Positions 42,158 to 51,577 of a stretch of 64,000 nt of DNA are shown piece after piece; position 1 is the first letter of the stretch; each line of letters starts with the position of its first letter. Made by a program: the position numbers and the translations under genes. The DNA comes from Anaerotignum faecicola (GTDB lineage: Bacteria; Bacillota; Clostridia; Lachnospirales; Anaerotignaceae). The stretch covers positions 396,001 through 460,000 of the forward strand of contig NZ_BHVZ01000014.1 of assembly GCF_003865035.1 (NCBI RefSeq). The letters are read 5' to 3'. The notes beneath the pieces were generated by a model. That model worked only from the letters and a program-made list of their open reading frames with translations. It searched no databases and had not been told where the DNA came from.

Positions 42158-42448
42158 ATGTTCAGATTGAACCTTCAGTTCTTCGCGCACCATAAAGGCG
42201 GCGGTTCCACAAAGAACGGTCGTGATTCCAACGCGAAAAGACTTGGTGCAAAACGTGCAGACGGTCAGTATGTACTGGCTGGCAATATCTTATACACACA
42301 GAGAGGCACAAAGATCCATCCCGGCGTAAACGTTGGCAAGGGCGGTAACGATACACTGTTCGCTCTGGTTGATGGTCGTGTAAAATATGAAAGAAAGGGC
42401 AGAGACAAAAAACAGGTTTCTGTTTACCCTGTCGAAATCGCTGAATAA
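42158..42448 (+). CDS. rpmA: Large subunit ribosomal protein L27 with Prp-cleaved extension
   Basis: A 96-residue protein whose N-terminal tail reaches the peptidyl transferase centre once trimmed. The extension [10 protein letters not shown] ends in LNLQFFA, the Prp site, and cleavage before [14 protein letters not shown] exposes the functional N-terminus. The core [23 protein letters not shown] is typical. Shine-Dalgarno GAGGAGGTG lies at the end of prp. A terminator follows. Confidence 0.98.
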   Translation: MFRLNLQFFAHHKGGGSTKNGRDSNAKRLGAKRADGQYVLAGNILYTQRGTKIHPGVNVGKGGNDTLFALVDGRVKYERKGRDKKQVSVYPVEIAE

Positions 42449-42456
42449 GATTTGCG

Positions 42457-42498
42457 AAGGCTTCAAATGATAATACCATTTCATTTGGAGCCTTTTTT
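42457..42498 (+). terminator. rpmA terminator
   Basis: AAGGCTTCAAATGA (42457-42470) pairs with TCATTTGGAGCCTT (42481-42494), followed by T6. Confidence 0.85.
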
Positions 42499-42516
42499 CA
42501 ATCAGAGAAAGCAGAA

Positions 42517-42561
42517 AGAAGACTTGACAGGTCTAACGGATGCAGAGCTGTGAAGTCTTCT
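42517..42561. other. Second inverted repeat between rpmA and obg
   Basis: AGAAGACTTGACAG (42517-42530) pairs with CTGTGAAGTCTTCT (42548-42561) with one G-G mismatch, then TTTAT follows. A further hairpin GCCGCAAA/TTTGCGGC lies at about 42620-42640, before the obg ribosome site. The first may be a terminator or attenuator controlling read-through into obg. Confidence 0.55.
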
Positions 42562-42670
42562 TTTATAGGAAATATCAAAAGGATATTGTTGATTTTAAAG
42601 AAAAATGTTCCAACCCCGCCGCAAAGAAGGTTTGCGGCAAAGCCCCAAGGAAGGAAAGGAGAATTGGAAA

Positions 42671-43948
42671 ATGTTTGTAGATAGAGTCAAGATTCATGTA
42701 AAGGGCGGCGACGGCGGCGACGGTAAGGTTTCCTTTTACAGAGCAAAATACATTACGCACGGCGGCCCCGATGGCGGCGATGGCGGCAAGGGCGGCAATG
42801 TGGTTTTTGTCGGCGAAAGCGGCATGAGCACACTGATGGATTTCCGCTATAAGAGAAAATTTGTGGCAACGCCCGGCGAACCCGGCGGCAAGCGCAACTG
42901 CTTCGGCAAGGACGGCGAGGATATCATCATTAAGGTGCCTGTCGGTACGGTAATCCGTGAGGCGGAAAGCGGCAAGGTAATGGCGGATATTACAACGGCA
43001 GGAGAGGAAAAAATCCTCATCCACGGCGGCAAGGGAGGCAAGGGCAATCAGCACTTTGCAACCCCCACCAGACAGGCCCCCAGATATGCAGAGCCGGGCA
43101 GAAAATCCAAGGAATATGATGTCATTCTGGAATTAAAGCTGATTGCGGACGTTGGTCTGATTGGTTTCCCGAATGTTGGGAAATCCACACTGCTTTCCAT
43201 GGTAACAAACGCAAACCCCAAGATTGCAAACTACCACTTTACTACACTGGCACCCAACCTTGGTGTTGTGGAAGGACGCTTTGGGGACAAATTCGTGATG
43301 GCGGATATTCCAGGTCTGGTGGAAGGTGCGAGCGAGGGCGTTGGCTTGGGACATGAATTCCTGCGCCATGTGGAACGCACGAAGGTATTCATTCATGTGG
43401 TGGATGCGGCAGGCGTAGAAGGGGATGACCCTGTGGAGAATGTGGAAAAAATCAACCGCGAGCTGGCAGAATATAAGGAGGATTTGCTGAAGCGTCCGCA
43501 GGTGATTGCGGCAAATAAGACGGATATCCCAGGTTCGGAGGAGAATGTGGCACGGCTGAAGGAGACTTATGAGCCACAGGGCTTCAAGGTGTTCCCGATT
43601 TCTGCGGCAACGAATAAGGGGCTGGATGAGCTTCTGACAGAGGTTGGCAGAATCCTGAGAGAATATCCTGAGGATATTGTATTCGAGGAGGAATACGAAG
43701 AATATGATGAAGTGAAGGTCGATCAGGAGCCCTTTACCATCGAGGAGGTCGAGGATGGCTATTTCGTGGTTACAGGTGTCGGCGTAGAAAAAATGATTGG
43801 CTATACCAATATTGATACCGAAAAGGGCTTTGCCTTCTTCCAGAAATATTTGAAGGAAAAGGGCATTATCGAGGCCTTGGAGGAAAAGGGTATCGAAGAA
43901 GGCGATACGGTTCATATTTACGATTTGGACTTTGAATTCTGGAAGTAA
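42671..43948 (+). CDS. obg: GTPase Obg (CgtA)
   Basis: An essential ribosome-associated GTPase linked to 50S maturation and stress. The 425-residue protein has the glycine-rich Obg fold (VKIHVKGGDGGDGKVSFYRAK, GGPDGGDGGKGGNVVF), the G domain (G1 GFPNVGKSTLLS, G3 DIPGLVEGA, G4 NKTD) and a C-terminal OCT domain ending IYDLDFEFW. The ATG at 42671 follows GGAAAGGAGAATTGG; the longer frame from 42605 runs through a leader hairpin. It stands next to rplU-prp-rpmA as is usual. Confidence 0.97.
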   Translation: MFVDRVKIHVKGGDGGDGKVSFYRAKYITHGGPDGGDGGKGGNVVFVGESGMSTLMDFRYKRKFVATPGEPGGKRNCFGKDGEDIIIKVPVGTVIREAESGKVMADITTAGEEKILIHGGKGGKGNQHFATPTRQAPRYAEPGRKSKEYDVILELKLIADVGLIGFPNVGKSTLLSMVTNANPKIANYHFTTLAPNLGVVEGRFGDKFVMADIPGLVEGASEGVGLGHEFLRHVERTKVFIHVVDAAGVEGDDPVENVEKINRELAEYKEDLLKRPQVIAANKTDIPGSEENVARLKETYEPQGFKVFPISAATNKGLDELLTEVGRILREYPEDIVFEEEYEEYDEVKVDQEPFTIEEVEDGYFVVTGVGVEKMIGYTNIDTEKGFAFFQKYLKEKGIIEALEEKGIEEGDTVHIYDLDFEFWK

Positions 43949-43980
43949 TGAAGGATGTCGGTGCATCCAAATCAGAAAGC

Positions 43981-44026
43981 AAAAAAAGCAAGAAATTCTG
44001 AAAAATCGGAATTTCTTGCTTTTTTA
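43981..44026. terminator. Terminator after obg (bidirectional)
   Basis: A7 and GCAAGAAATTC pair with GAATTTCTTGC and T6. A second small hairpin AGGCTG/CAGCCT with T5 at 44063-44087 overlaps the end of the convergent gene. Confidence 0.85.
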
Positions 44027-44077
44027 TATGAGAACGATTTGTTTTCTGATTTGGCAGGCTGCCTTTGACAGCCTTTT

Positions 44078-44737
44078 TTAATGCGATAACAGCAGCTTTG
44101 TTGCTTCCAGAAGATTCAGATGCTTGACATTTCTTGGCTCAAAGTGCATGATGCGGCAAACGATTTGCAGAGCCGTTCCCGCAACAAAAACGGAAATGAC
44201 GGTGCCGATGCCGATAGGGCCATCCAAGACCCAGCCAATCAGCAAAACTACACCGACGATGACGGACTGCACCAGACCGACGGGATGATTTGGGAACCGC
44301 TTGCCCAAGGCGATTGTCAGAGAATCGCGCGGGCCGCAGCTTTGCCCGGCAGACATATAAAAATACTGCCCGAAGCCCATCACGAACAGCCCGACAATAA
44401 CAAGAATAATGCTCAGACAGAGATTGCGGCTGACGGGAATGGGATGGAAATACGAAATCCAATCGACATAATTGCCGACTAAGAGGGCATCCAAAATTGT
44501 GCCGAAGCCGATTTTTTCCTTCAAAAGCAGGTCAATCCCCAGAATAATGATACCGCTGACGGTATGAACAAAGCCGAAGCTCAGCCCGACCTTGCCGGAA
44601 ATTGCCATGGAAAGACATTCCCATGGGGCAATGCCGATATTTGCCTGCACGGTCAGATAGACACCGCAGGAATAGAGAAACAGCCCGAAGGCAGATTTTA
44701 GAATTGCTTTTATCATTTGCAGGGATTTGTTTTGCAT
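44078..44737 (-). CDS. YczE/YitT-like integral membrane protein (DUF6198-like)
   Basis: A 219-residue membrane protein with about five to six transmembrane helices. FGLFLYSCGVYLTVQANIGIAPWECLSMAIS and FGTILDALLVGNYVDW are the conserved segments of YczE-type proteins, and GQSCGPRDSLTIALGKRF is a second internal repeat of the same pattern. The ATG at 44737 follows AAGGAGA; the frame extending to 44926 overlaps the upstream gene and is rejected. It is 26 bases downstream of the flavoprotein gene, so the two form an operon. Transport substrate unknown. Confidence 0.8.
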   Translation of the reverse strand: MQNKSLQMIKAILKSAFGLFLYSCGVYLTVQANIGIAPWECLSMAISGKVGLSFGFVHTVSGIIILGIDLLLKEKIGFGTILDALLVGNYVDWISYFHPIPVSRNLCLSIILVIVGLFVMGFGQYFYMSAGQSCGPRDSLTIALGKRFPNHPVGLVQSVIVGVVLLIGWVLDGPIGIGTVISVFVAGTALQIVCRIMHFEPRNVKHLNLLEATKLLLSH

Positions 44738-44763
44738 TGAGGTCTCCTTGTATTTATGGACGC

Positions 44764-45870
44764 TTATTTTTTTGCGAAAAACGGAGGATTCGCAAGGGTT
44801 TCTGTGATTTTTATGCTTTGGATACCGCTTTTCATCACCAGCTTCCGCAGGAAGGAACGATAGAGGAAGGGACTTTTCAGCACCTTCGTGAATAATTTCA
44901 AGCGCAGAGGCAGGGTTTTCTGCCAATAGCGTTCATTCGGATTGCTGCGGGGGTGGTTCAGCACGCCGCTGAGTGTTTTTGCACTGCCGATGGCGGAGCT
45001 GATGCCCTCCAAGGAGCTTGCGCTGATAAAGCCGGCAGCTTCACCGATGAGGAAAATTCCCTTTTCTCCCTTGCAGAAATCGCGGAAGGACGCAGGACGC
45101 AGCACCAGACATGCCTCTGTTTTCAAGGGCGCGCCGAAACGAAACCCGATTTCCTCCAGCTTTGCCTTTTGCCGTTCAAAGCGTTCTCTGGCATGATCCA
45201 AAGGAAAGGCACCGCCGAAAATAAACTGATGATCCTTGGAAATCGACCATGAACAGCAATCTGTTGTTTCCGGGTCAAAAATGCAGGAATAAAACGGGTT
45301 CCGGTGTGTTTCGGGGAACCACTGCTGTATGGAAAGATACCGGCGCAGCTTCTTTTCGGGATAGAACGTTCTTCTGACGATGGAATTTGCGCCGTCCGCC
45401 CCGACGAGAAATTTCGCTCGAACGGTGCGGATTTGCTTTGTTTCCAAATCCTGATAGGAAATGAGAAAGCCGCCGTTTTCCCGTTTCAGCTCTGTGCAGA
45501 CAGCATTGCTGTGCAGCTCGACCGTTTTCGGCAGGAGAGATTCCAGCCAAAGGTCGAATTTATGGCGATCCATATTGATATAGAATCGCTGGTAATGGCG
45601 AATCAGCTTATTTTTTAAATCAATCGTCTTTACGGCGAAAATCTGCGGATCGACCAGAACATCCTTTGGCAGGGTAAGGTCGAAGCTTGCCAGTGCCTTC
45701 TGTGCATCTGTGCAGATGAGACCGCCGCAGGGCTTCTGAAAGCCGTCTCCATGGGGGGTCTTTTTATCAATCGCGATGATGTTATACTTTGGGTACAGGA
45801 GCCGCGCGAGCGTTGCGCCGGCAGGCCCTGTGCCGATGATGGCGATATCATACAAATCCTTTGCTTTCAT
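44764..45870 (-). CDS. FAD-dependent oxidoreductase of the geranylgeranyl reductase-like group
   Basis: A 368-residue flavoprotein. The N-terminal Rossmann motif is AIIGTGPAGATLARLL with the acidic end of beta-2 in IIAIDKK. The conserved KPCGGLICTDAQKAL segment, GADGANSIVRRTF and the second FAD motif GIFLIGEAAGFISASSLEGISSAI are typical of the GGR/PHBH-like family. It probably reduces a hydrophobic or isoprenoid-like substrate; the actual one is unknown. The ATG at 45870 follows AAAGGGAGTG. An extended -10 (TGCTACACT) lies just upstream on the minus strand. Confidence 0.85.
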   Translation of the reverse strand: MKAKDLYDIAIIGTGPAGATLARLLYPKYNIIAIDKKTPHGDGFQKPCGGLICTDAQKALASFDLTLPKDVLVDPQIFAVKTIDLKNKLIRHYQRFYINMDRHKFDLWLESLLPKTVELHSNAVCTELKRENGGFLISYQDLETKQIRTVRAKFLVGADGANSIVRRTFYPEKKLRRYLSIQQWFPETHRNPFYSCIFDPETTDCCSWSISKDHQFIFGGAFPLDHARERFERQKAKLEEIGFRFGAPLKTEACLVLRPASFRDFCKGEKGIFLIGEAAGFISASSLEGISSAIGSAKTLSGVLNHPRSNPNERYWQKTLPLRLKLFTKVLKSPFLYRSFLRKLVMKSGIQSIKITETLANPPFFAKK

Positions 45871-46070
45871 ACAAACACTCCCTTTCAAGAGAAGTGTAGC
45901 ACAAAAGGGCTTCGGAAAACGAAATGTCTGAAAACCTTAGGGCATTTGTAAGAAAATCTTAAGGATTTAGAATTTGTAGATAAGTATAACATGAAGGTGG
46001 TGTGGATGCAACCATACATACTTTTCTTTTCCGGAGAAAGAATAGGATAAAAAGAAAAAGAGGTGGCAGG

Positions 46071-47306
46071 ATGGTTGCGATGAAAAAATGCGAGCCGAAA
46101 TATGAACCGAGGTGCAGGATTTTCTTTGCAGAGGGGCAGAAATTTCGGACAAATCTGTTGGTTTTATTTTTTGATTTGTCGCTAAAACGGGAAACGGCAA
46201 CGAAAACAGCCCTTCTGGCAGAGGTGCTGCGGCAGGGGGAAAACCCTACAGGGGCTGCAAGGCAGGCAGAGCTGCTTTTTGGGGCGCATTGGGATATCAG
46301 CGTGGTGAAAAAGGGGGGACGGCAGCTGCTGCTGTTTTCCTTGGAGACACTGAAAAATGTGGAAACAGAGGAAATGCTTGCGTTTTTGCGAGAGAGGCTG
46401 TTTGCGCCGTTGCAGAACGGCTTTACGGAGAAAACCGTGGAGCGGCAGAAGAAAATTCTGCGACAGAAATTGGAAAACCAAAGGGATGATAAAAAGGCAT
46501 TTGCACGCAGACGAGCCATGGAGGAAACCGCAAAGGGAACAGCACTTGCGATTTCGGGGGACGGCTATGCGGAGGATTTGGAGGAAATCAGTGCAGAGGG
46601 GCTGCTTGCATTTTATCGGGAGCTTCTGGAAACGGCAAAAGTAAAGGTCTTTTTCTGCGGCGAAAAGGATGAAGCCTTGCTTTCTCTGCGGCAGAATTTT
46701 AAGGGGAAGGCGGCAGCGGAGGAAGAAGCTGCACCGATTTTAAAGGAAAAGCCGCATTTTTTGAGGGAAGAAACAGATGCGGCACAGGCAAGGCTTCTGC
46801 TCGGCTTTCTGGGGGATGTGGAAAACAGCACCAGAGAGACGGCACTGCTGCTGCTGAATCAGCTTCTGGGCGGCGACCCGGATTCGTTTTTGTTCCGGAA
46901 GCTGCGGGAGGAGGAGGGGCTTTGCTATGAAATCAAATCGTACCGATATCCGCTTTCGCCGTATTTTTTTGTGCAGGCAGGGATTCGGGCAGAGGATGCC
47001 AAGCGCGTTTGTGCGGAGCTGCTTTCCTGCTTAGAGGAATGGAAGAAAAACGGCATTTCCGAGGAAAGGCTTGACCATGCAAAGGAAAGCCTGATACGGG
47101 AATATACCGCATTGGCGGACAGCCCATGGGGGATGGTGGATTTCCTGACAGAGCAGGCATTGCAGGGCAAGGAGCTTACCACGGAGCGGCTTTTGCGGCA
47201 GATAGAAAGAACAGAGGCGGCGGATGTTGTGCGTGCGGCAAAGCATTTCAGATTACAGACGGTGTATCTTTTGCAGGGAAAGGAGCGGACGCAGGATGCG
47301 GATTGA
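46071..47306 (+). CDS. M16 peptidase-like protein lacking the zinc motif (YmfF-like)
   Basis: A 411-residue protein with the M16 (insulinase/pitrilysin) two-domain fold. It lacks HxxEH, so it should be the catalytically silent partner. The C-terminal half keeps the R/Y substrate-binding pattern (FLFRKLREEEGLCYEIKSYRYPLSPYFFVQAGI). It overlaps the next gene, an active M16 homologue, by 11 bases. Paired active/inactive M16 genes (ymfF-ymfH in Bacillus) make heterodimers. The start at 46071 follows AGAGGTGGCAGG. Confidence 0.85.
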   Translation: MVAMKKCEPKYEPRCRIFFAEGQKFRTNLLVLFFDLSLKRETATKTALLAEVLRQGENPTGAARQAELLFGAHWDISVVKKGGRQLLLFSLETLKNVETEEMLAFLRERLFAPLQNGFTEKTVERQKKILRQKLENQRDDKKAFARRRAMEETAKGTALAISGDGYAEDLEEISAEGLLAFYRELLETAKVKVFFCGEKDEALLSLRQNFKGKAAAEEEAAPILKEKPHFLREETDAAQARLLLGFLGDVENSTRETALLLLNQLLGGDPDSFLFRKLREEEGLCYEIKSYRYPLSPYFFVQAGIRAEDAKRVCAELLSCLEEWKKNGISEERLDHAKESLIREYTALADSPWGMVDFLTEQALQGKELTTERLLRQIERTEAADVVRAAKHFRLQTVYLLQGKERTQDAD

Positions 47307-48528
47307 AAAAACGGAGCAGGGCAAAACGAAAAACGGTCTGCGGTATTATCTCTTTCCCCGAACGGGGTTTGGGGAGCAGATAGCGGCGGTGCTGGTGCAG
47401 AGAGGGGCGAATCACCTGTTTTGGAAGGGAAGGGATGGCGAGAAAATCTGCTTTCCGCAGGGAACGGCGCATTTTATCGAGCATAAGCTGTTTCAGCAGG
47501 AATGGGGCGATGCCTTTGCGCGCTTTACGCAAAATGGCGCATCTGCCAATGCCTTTACCGATGGCGACCGGACGGTTTATTATTTTACCTGTTCGGATAA
47601 ATTTACGGAAAATTTAAGGCTTTTGCTGGATTTTGTGCAGAAGCCGTATTTTACGAAGGAGGACACGGAACGGGAAAGGGATATCATCGTGAGCGAGATT
47701 ACGATGTATGAGGATGACCCGATGTGGGTGGGGCATTATCAGATGCTGGAATGTATGTATGGAAAGCACCCCATCCGCAACCGCATTGCGGGAACGGCGG
47801 AAACGGTGGCGGAAATCACAGAGGAAACCTTGCAGAGGGCGTACGCATGCTATTACACAACGGACGAAATGGCACTGGTCTGTGCAGGGGATATCCCTTT
47901 GGGCGAGGTGCGGCGGATGGCAGAGCATGTTGCGAGACGGGAAACGGCTGCACGCGTGTATTTTCCGACAGAGGATGCAGAGATTGCGGAGAAATATCGC
48001 GCGTGTGAAATGAGACTTTCTGTGCCGCAGTTTCAGATTGGATGCAAGCTGCCGCCGCTTCCGAAGCAGGATTGGCTGAAAAAACGGATGGCGGCAGGGT
48101 TCTGCATGGAGCTTCTGGCGGGGGAGAGCAGTGTGTTTTTCCAAAAGGCGTATGAATGGGACTGGCTGGATGAGGCACTTGGTTCTGCCTTTTTCTGCGG
48201 CGAGGGGTATGCCTTTGCGGCATTTTCGGGCAGCGGGACGCATCCGGAGGAAACAGCGGATTTTCTGGGAAGGGAGCTGGAGCGTCTGCAACGGGAAGGC
48301 TTTTCGCAGGAGGACTTTCAGCGTATCCGCAAAAAGCATTTGGGGCAGCTCCTGCGGCAGCTGGATACACCGCAGAAGCTCTGCTTTGGACAGCTTGCGT
48401 GGGCGCGGATGGATGCAACGGCAATCGACCTTTTGACCTGCATCAAGACCATGCGGCAGGAGGAAGCGGAAAAAATGCTGAAGGAAGACTTTTCAAAAGA
48501 AAATATGGTGCTTTCGGTTGTGAGATAA
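47296..48528 (+). CDS. M16 family zinc metallopeptidase (YmfH-like)
   Basis: A 410-residue cytoplasmic peptidase. The inverted zinc motif is GTAHFIEHKLF (HxxEH) and the distal glutamate lies about 75 residues later in ERERDIIVSEITMYEDDP. Substrates are probably peptides, as for other bacterial M16B pairs. ATG at 47296 with AAAGGAG upstream, inside the end of the preceding gene, giving coupled translation. A strong terminator (48533-48570) closes the operon. Confidence 0.88.
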   Translation: MRIEKTEQGKTKNGLRYYLFPRTGFGEQIAAVLVQRGANHLFWKGRDGEKICFPQGTAHFIEHKLFQQEWGDAFARFTQNGASANAFTDGDRTVYYFTCSDKFTENLRLLLDFVQKPYFTKEDTERERDIIVSEITMYEDDPMWVGHYQMLECMYGKHPIRNRIAGTAETVAEITEETLQRAYACYYTTDEMALVCAGDIPLGEVRRMAEHVARRETAARVYFPTEDAEIAEKYRACEMRLSVPQFQIGCKLPPLPKQDWLKKRMAAGFCMELLAGESSVFFQKAYEWDWLDEALGSAFFCGEGYAFAAFSGSGTHPEETADFLGRELERLQREGFSQEDFQRIRKKHLGQLLRQLDTPQKLCFGQLAWARMDATAIDLLTCIKTMRQEEAEKMLKEDFSKENMVLSVVR

Positions 48529-48532
48529 AAAG

Positions 48533-48570
48533 GATGCCCTCTATACGTTTATCGGGAGGGCATTTTTTTA
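48533..48570 (+). terminator. Terminator after the M16 pair
   Basis: GATGCCCTC pairs with GAGGGCAT, followed by T7. Confidence 0.85.
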
Positions 48571-48613
48571 TTGTGCCGCAAAGGTGAATTTTTCGGCAGG
48601 GAAAACAGAAAGG

Positions 48614-48642
48614 TTGATTCTAAGAGGTGGTTGTTATAAAAT
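48614..48642 (+). promoter_or_regulatory. lgt promoter
   Basis: TTGATT (48614-48619), 17 bases, TAAAAT (48637-48642). Confidence 0.75.
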
Positions 48643-48698
48643 AATATTGGTATGCCGAAAAATCGGCAGAAAAAATCAAAGAGAAAAGAGGGATTTTT

Positions 48699-49565
48699 AT
48701 GCCTGAAATATGGTTTCCCAATCTGGGAATTGAGATTGCACACCTAGACCGTGTGGCGTTTACGGTATTCGGAAGGAACGTCTACTGGTACGGTATTTTT
48801 ATCGGGCTGGCGGTGGTTCTGGGGGTGCTGATGGCAATGAAGGAGGCAAAGCGGACGGGACAGTCCCCTGATATGTACGTTGATTTTATCATCTATGCGC
48901 TGATTTTTGCCATTATCGGGGCAAGGCTGTATTATGTTATTTTTTCGTGGGATTTTTACAGCGCGCATCCCGAAAAGATATTTGCCCTCAGAGAGGGAGG
49001 TCTTGCCATTTACGGCGGCATCATCGGCGGCGTGTTGACGGCAATCGTCTATTGCAAAAGGAAAGGGGTCAATTTCTGGCTGTTGGCGGATACGATTGCA
49101 CCCTGCCTTGCGTTTGGGCAGATGCTGGGACGTTGGGGGAATTTCTTCAACAGAGAAGCGTTTGGCGGCTTTACGAATGGTCTGCTTGCGATGCGCTTGC
49201 AGGTGAGTCAGGTGCGGACGAGCGATATTTCCGCAGAGGTGATGCAACATATTGTCAATTATGGCGGCGTGGATTATATTCAGGTGCATCCGACCTTTTT
49301 ATATGAATCGCTTTGGAATCTTTGCTTATTCTTGCTTTTGATAAAATTCCGCCCGAAAAAGAAATTTGACGGGCAGGTGCTTGGCTTATATTTTCTGGGC
49401 TATGCGCTTGGGAGAGTCTGGATTGAGGGGCTGCGGACAGACCAGCTGATGTTTGGCCCCTTTGCGGTGAGCCAGCTGCTTTCGGGTGGTTTGATTATCT
49501 GCGCGGCAGTATTTTTAATCCGGAAGGGCAAGCAGGAAAAGGCGAAGAAGGAATCAGAAAGTTGA
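48699..49565 (+). CDS. lgt: Phosphatidylglycerol--prolipoprotein diacylglyceryl transferase
   Basis: Attaches diacylglycerol to the lipobox cysteine of prolipoproteins such as the two encoded in this window. The 288-residue protein has about seven membrane helices, IYWYG-type N-terminus (VYWYGIFIGLAVVLG), the GGLAIYGGIIGG loop and the Lgt signature GRWGNFFNREAFGG. HPTFLYESLWNL and GRVWIEGLRTDQL are further conserved segments. The C-terminus is charged and cytoplasmic. Its stop overlaps the TTG start of the ABC-F gene. Confidence 0.97.
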   Translation: MPEIWFPNLGIEIAHLDRVAFTVFGRNVYWYGIFIGLAVVLGVLMAMKEAKRTGQSPDMYVDFIIYALIFAIIGARLYYVIFSWDFYSAHPEKIFALREGGLAIYGGIIGGVLTAIVYCKRKGVNFWLLADTIAPCLAFGQMLGRWGNFFNREAFGGFTNGLLAMRLQVSQVRTSDISAEVMQHIVNYGGVDYIQVHPTFLYESLWNLCLFLLLIKFRPKKKFDGQVLGLYFLGYALGRVWIEGLRTDQLMFGPFAVSQLLSGGLIICAAVFLIRKGKQEKAKKESES

Positions 49566-51475
49566 GTGAAAATATGGTTTTATTGACAGCAGAAAATATC
49601 AGAAAAAGCTACGGTACGCGCGTCATTTTCGATGATATTTCCTTCAGCATCCATGAAGGGGATAAAATCGGGGTTATCGGCGTGAATGGGACGGGGAAAT
49701 CTACCCTATTGAAGATTATTGCAGGGGTGGATCAGGCGGACAGCGGCTCGATTGTTACCATGAATGGGATGCGTATCGGCTATCTTTCCCAAAGCCCCGT
49801 TTTTGTGGATGGCACAACGGTGCTGCAGCAGGTGTTCCGCGGAGAAAATCCGCAGCTTGCTCTGGTGCGGGAATATGAGGAAACGATGGCGGCACTTGCA
49901 AAAACGCCTGAGGAGGAAAGGCTTGTGAAGCGGGCGGCGGAGCTTGCGGAAAAAATGGATAAGGCAGAGGCATGGTCTTTGGAGAGCGAGGCGAAAACGA
50001 TTCTTACCAAGCTTGGCATTTCTGATTTCGGGCAGACGGTGGAAACGCTTTCGGGCGGACAGAAAAAGCGCGTGGCATTGGCGGCGGCACTGATTGCACC
50101 TGTGGATTTGCTGATTCTGGACGAGCCGACAAACCATATTGATAATGATACGGTGGATTGGCTGGAAAAGCATTTGGAGAAATATTCCAAGGCGCTGCTG
50201 ATGGTGACGCATGACAGATATTTCCTTGACCGTGTGGCAAACCGTACACTGGAGCTGGAGCAGAGCAAGCTGTATTCCTATCAGGCGAACTATTCCAAGT
50301 TTCTGGAAATGAAGGCAGAGCGCGAGGAGCTGATTGCCGCAGGGGAACGCAAGCGGCAGAATTTTCTGCGGACGGAGCTGGAATGGGTGCGCCGCGGCGC
50401 ACAGGCGAGAAGCACCAAGCAGAAGGCAAGATTGCAGCGCTTTGAGGAGGTTTCCGCAATCCGTGCGCCGGAGGAAAAGCAGAGCGTGGAGCTTTCCTCT
50501 GTCGGCAGCCGTCTGGGGAAAAAGACGATTGCGCTGAGAAACATCTGCAAGGCGTATGACGGGAAAACGTACATCAAGGATTTCAGCTACATCATTCTCC
50601 GAGATGACCGCGTGGGTATCATCGGGGATAACGGCTGCGGCAAATCTACACTGCTGAACATTATGACCGGAAGGCTGAAGCCTGACAGCGGTGAGGTGGA
50701 GATAGGTGAAACGGTGAAAATCGGCGTATTCGCGCAGGAAAACGTGGATATGGACGAGAAACAGCGTGTGATTGATTACATTCGTGATGAGGCGGAAATT
50801 ATCCGCACGGCGGATGGACATATCACCGCATCCCAGATGCTTGACCGCTTTCTTTTCCCACCTTCTATGCAGAGAGGCCCGATTTCTGTGCTTTCGGGTG
50901 GGGAAAGAAGAAGGCTGTACCTTTGCCGCGTGCTGATGGGCGCGCCGAATATCCTCTTTCTGGATGAACCGACGAACGATCTGGATATTGAAACGCTGAT
51001 GATTCTGGAGGAATATCTGGAGCATTTCAACGGGGCGGTGGTTGCGGTTTCGCATGACAGATATTTCCTGGATAAAACGATGGGACGGATTTTTGCTTTC
51101 CTTGGCAACGGCAGAATTAAGCAATATGAGGGCGGCTATTCCGACTGCAAGGCGGCAAGAGAAAAGGAAGCACCTGTTTTCACTGAAAAGGCAGTTAAGG
51201 TGAAAAGGGAGGAACCGCAGAAGGAAAAGGCTCCCATCAAGAAAATGAGCTATAAGGACCAACGGGAATATGATACCATTGGGGACGAAATTGCTGCGTT
51301 GGAGGAAAAAATTGCAAAGGCGGATGCGGATATGGCAGCCTGTGCGACAGATTTCACCCATTTACAGGAGCTTTCTGCTGAAAAAGAAGCACTGGAGGCG
51401 AAGCTTGAGGAACGGATGGAGCGTTGGATGGAGCTGAGCGAGCTGGCGGAGGAAATTGAGAGAAATAAAGCGTAA
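49562..51475 (+). CDS. ABC-F family ATPase (Uup/YdiF-like)
   Basis: A soluble 637-residue protein with two ABC cassettes and no membrane domain. Walker A motifs are GVNGTGKSTLL and GDNGCGKSTLL; signature motifs LSGGQKKRVALAAAL and LSGGERRRLYLCRVL; Walker B LLILDEPTNHID and ILFLDEPTNDLD. Between them is the P-site tRNA interaction linker with ARSTKQKARLQRFEEV. The C-terminus (from about residue 560) is a coiled coil as in Uup. ABC-F proteins act on stalled or assembling ribosomes; antibiotic protection is possible but not indicated. It starts with TTG overlapping the lgt stop. Confidence 0.92.
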   Translation: MSENMVLLTAENIRKSYGTRVIFDDISFSIHEGDKIGVIGVNGTGKSTLLKIIAGVDQADSGSIVTMNGMRIGYLSQSPVFVDGTTVLQQVFRGENPQLALVREYEETMAALAKTPEEERLVKRAAELAEKMDKAEAWSLESEAKTILTKLGISDFGQTVETLSGGQKKRVALAAALIAPVDLLILDEPTNHIDNDTVDWLEKHLEKYSKALLMVTHDRYFLDRVANRTLELEQSKLYSYQANYSKFLEMKAEREELIAAGERKRQNFLRTELEWVRRGAQARSTKQKARLQRFEEVSAIRAPEEKQSVELSSVGSRLGKKTIALRNICKAYDGKTYIKDFSYIILRDDRVGIIGDNGCGKSTLLNIMTGRLKPDSGEVEIGETVKIGVFAQENVDMDEKQRVIDYIRDEAEIIRTADGHITASQMLDRFLFPPSMQRGPISVLSGGERRRLYLCRVLMGAPNILFLDEPTNDLDIETLMILEEYLEHFNGAVVAVSHDRYFLDKTMGRIFAFLGNGRIKQYEGGYSDCKAAREKEAPVFTEKAVKVKREEPQKEKAPIKKMSYKDQREYDTIGDEIAALEEKIAKADADMAACATDFTHLQELSAEKEALEAKLEERMERWMELSELAEEIERNKA

Positions 51476-51479
51476 AAAC

Positions 51480-51510
51480 AGGGTGTCGACTTTGCCGACA
51501 CCCTTAAAAT
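51480..51510 (+). terminator. Terminator after the ABC-F gene
   Basis: GGGTGTCG (51481-51488) pairs with CGACACCC (51496-51503), followed by an A/T-rich tract. Confidence 0.7.
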
Positions 51511-51577
51511 ATTTATTTTTTCGTTTCTTATAGAAGGTCTTCAGCGGTTGCGGAAGAACATCCTGTGGCTGAACCGC

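Noticed and set aside
49706..51361. A 551-codon minus-strand open frame
   Set aside because: It is the mirror of the ABC-F gene, whose Walker and signature motifs are unambiguous.
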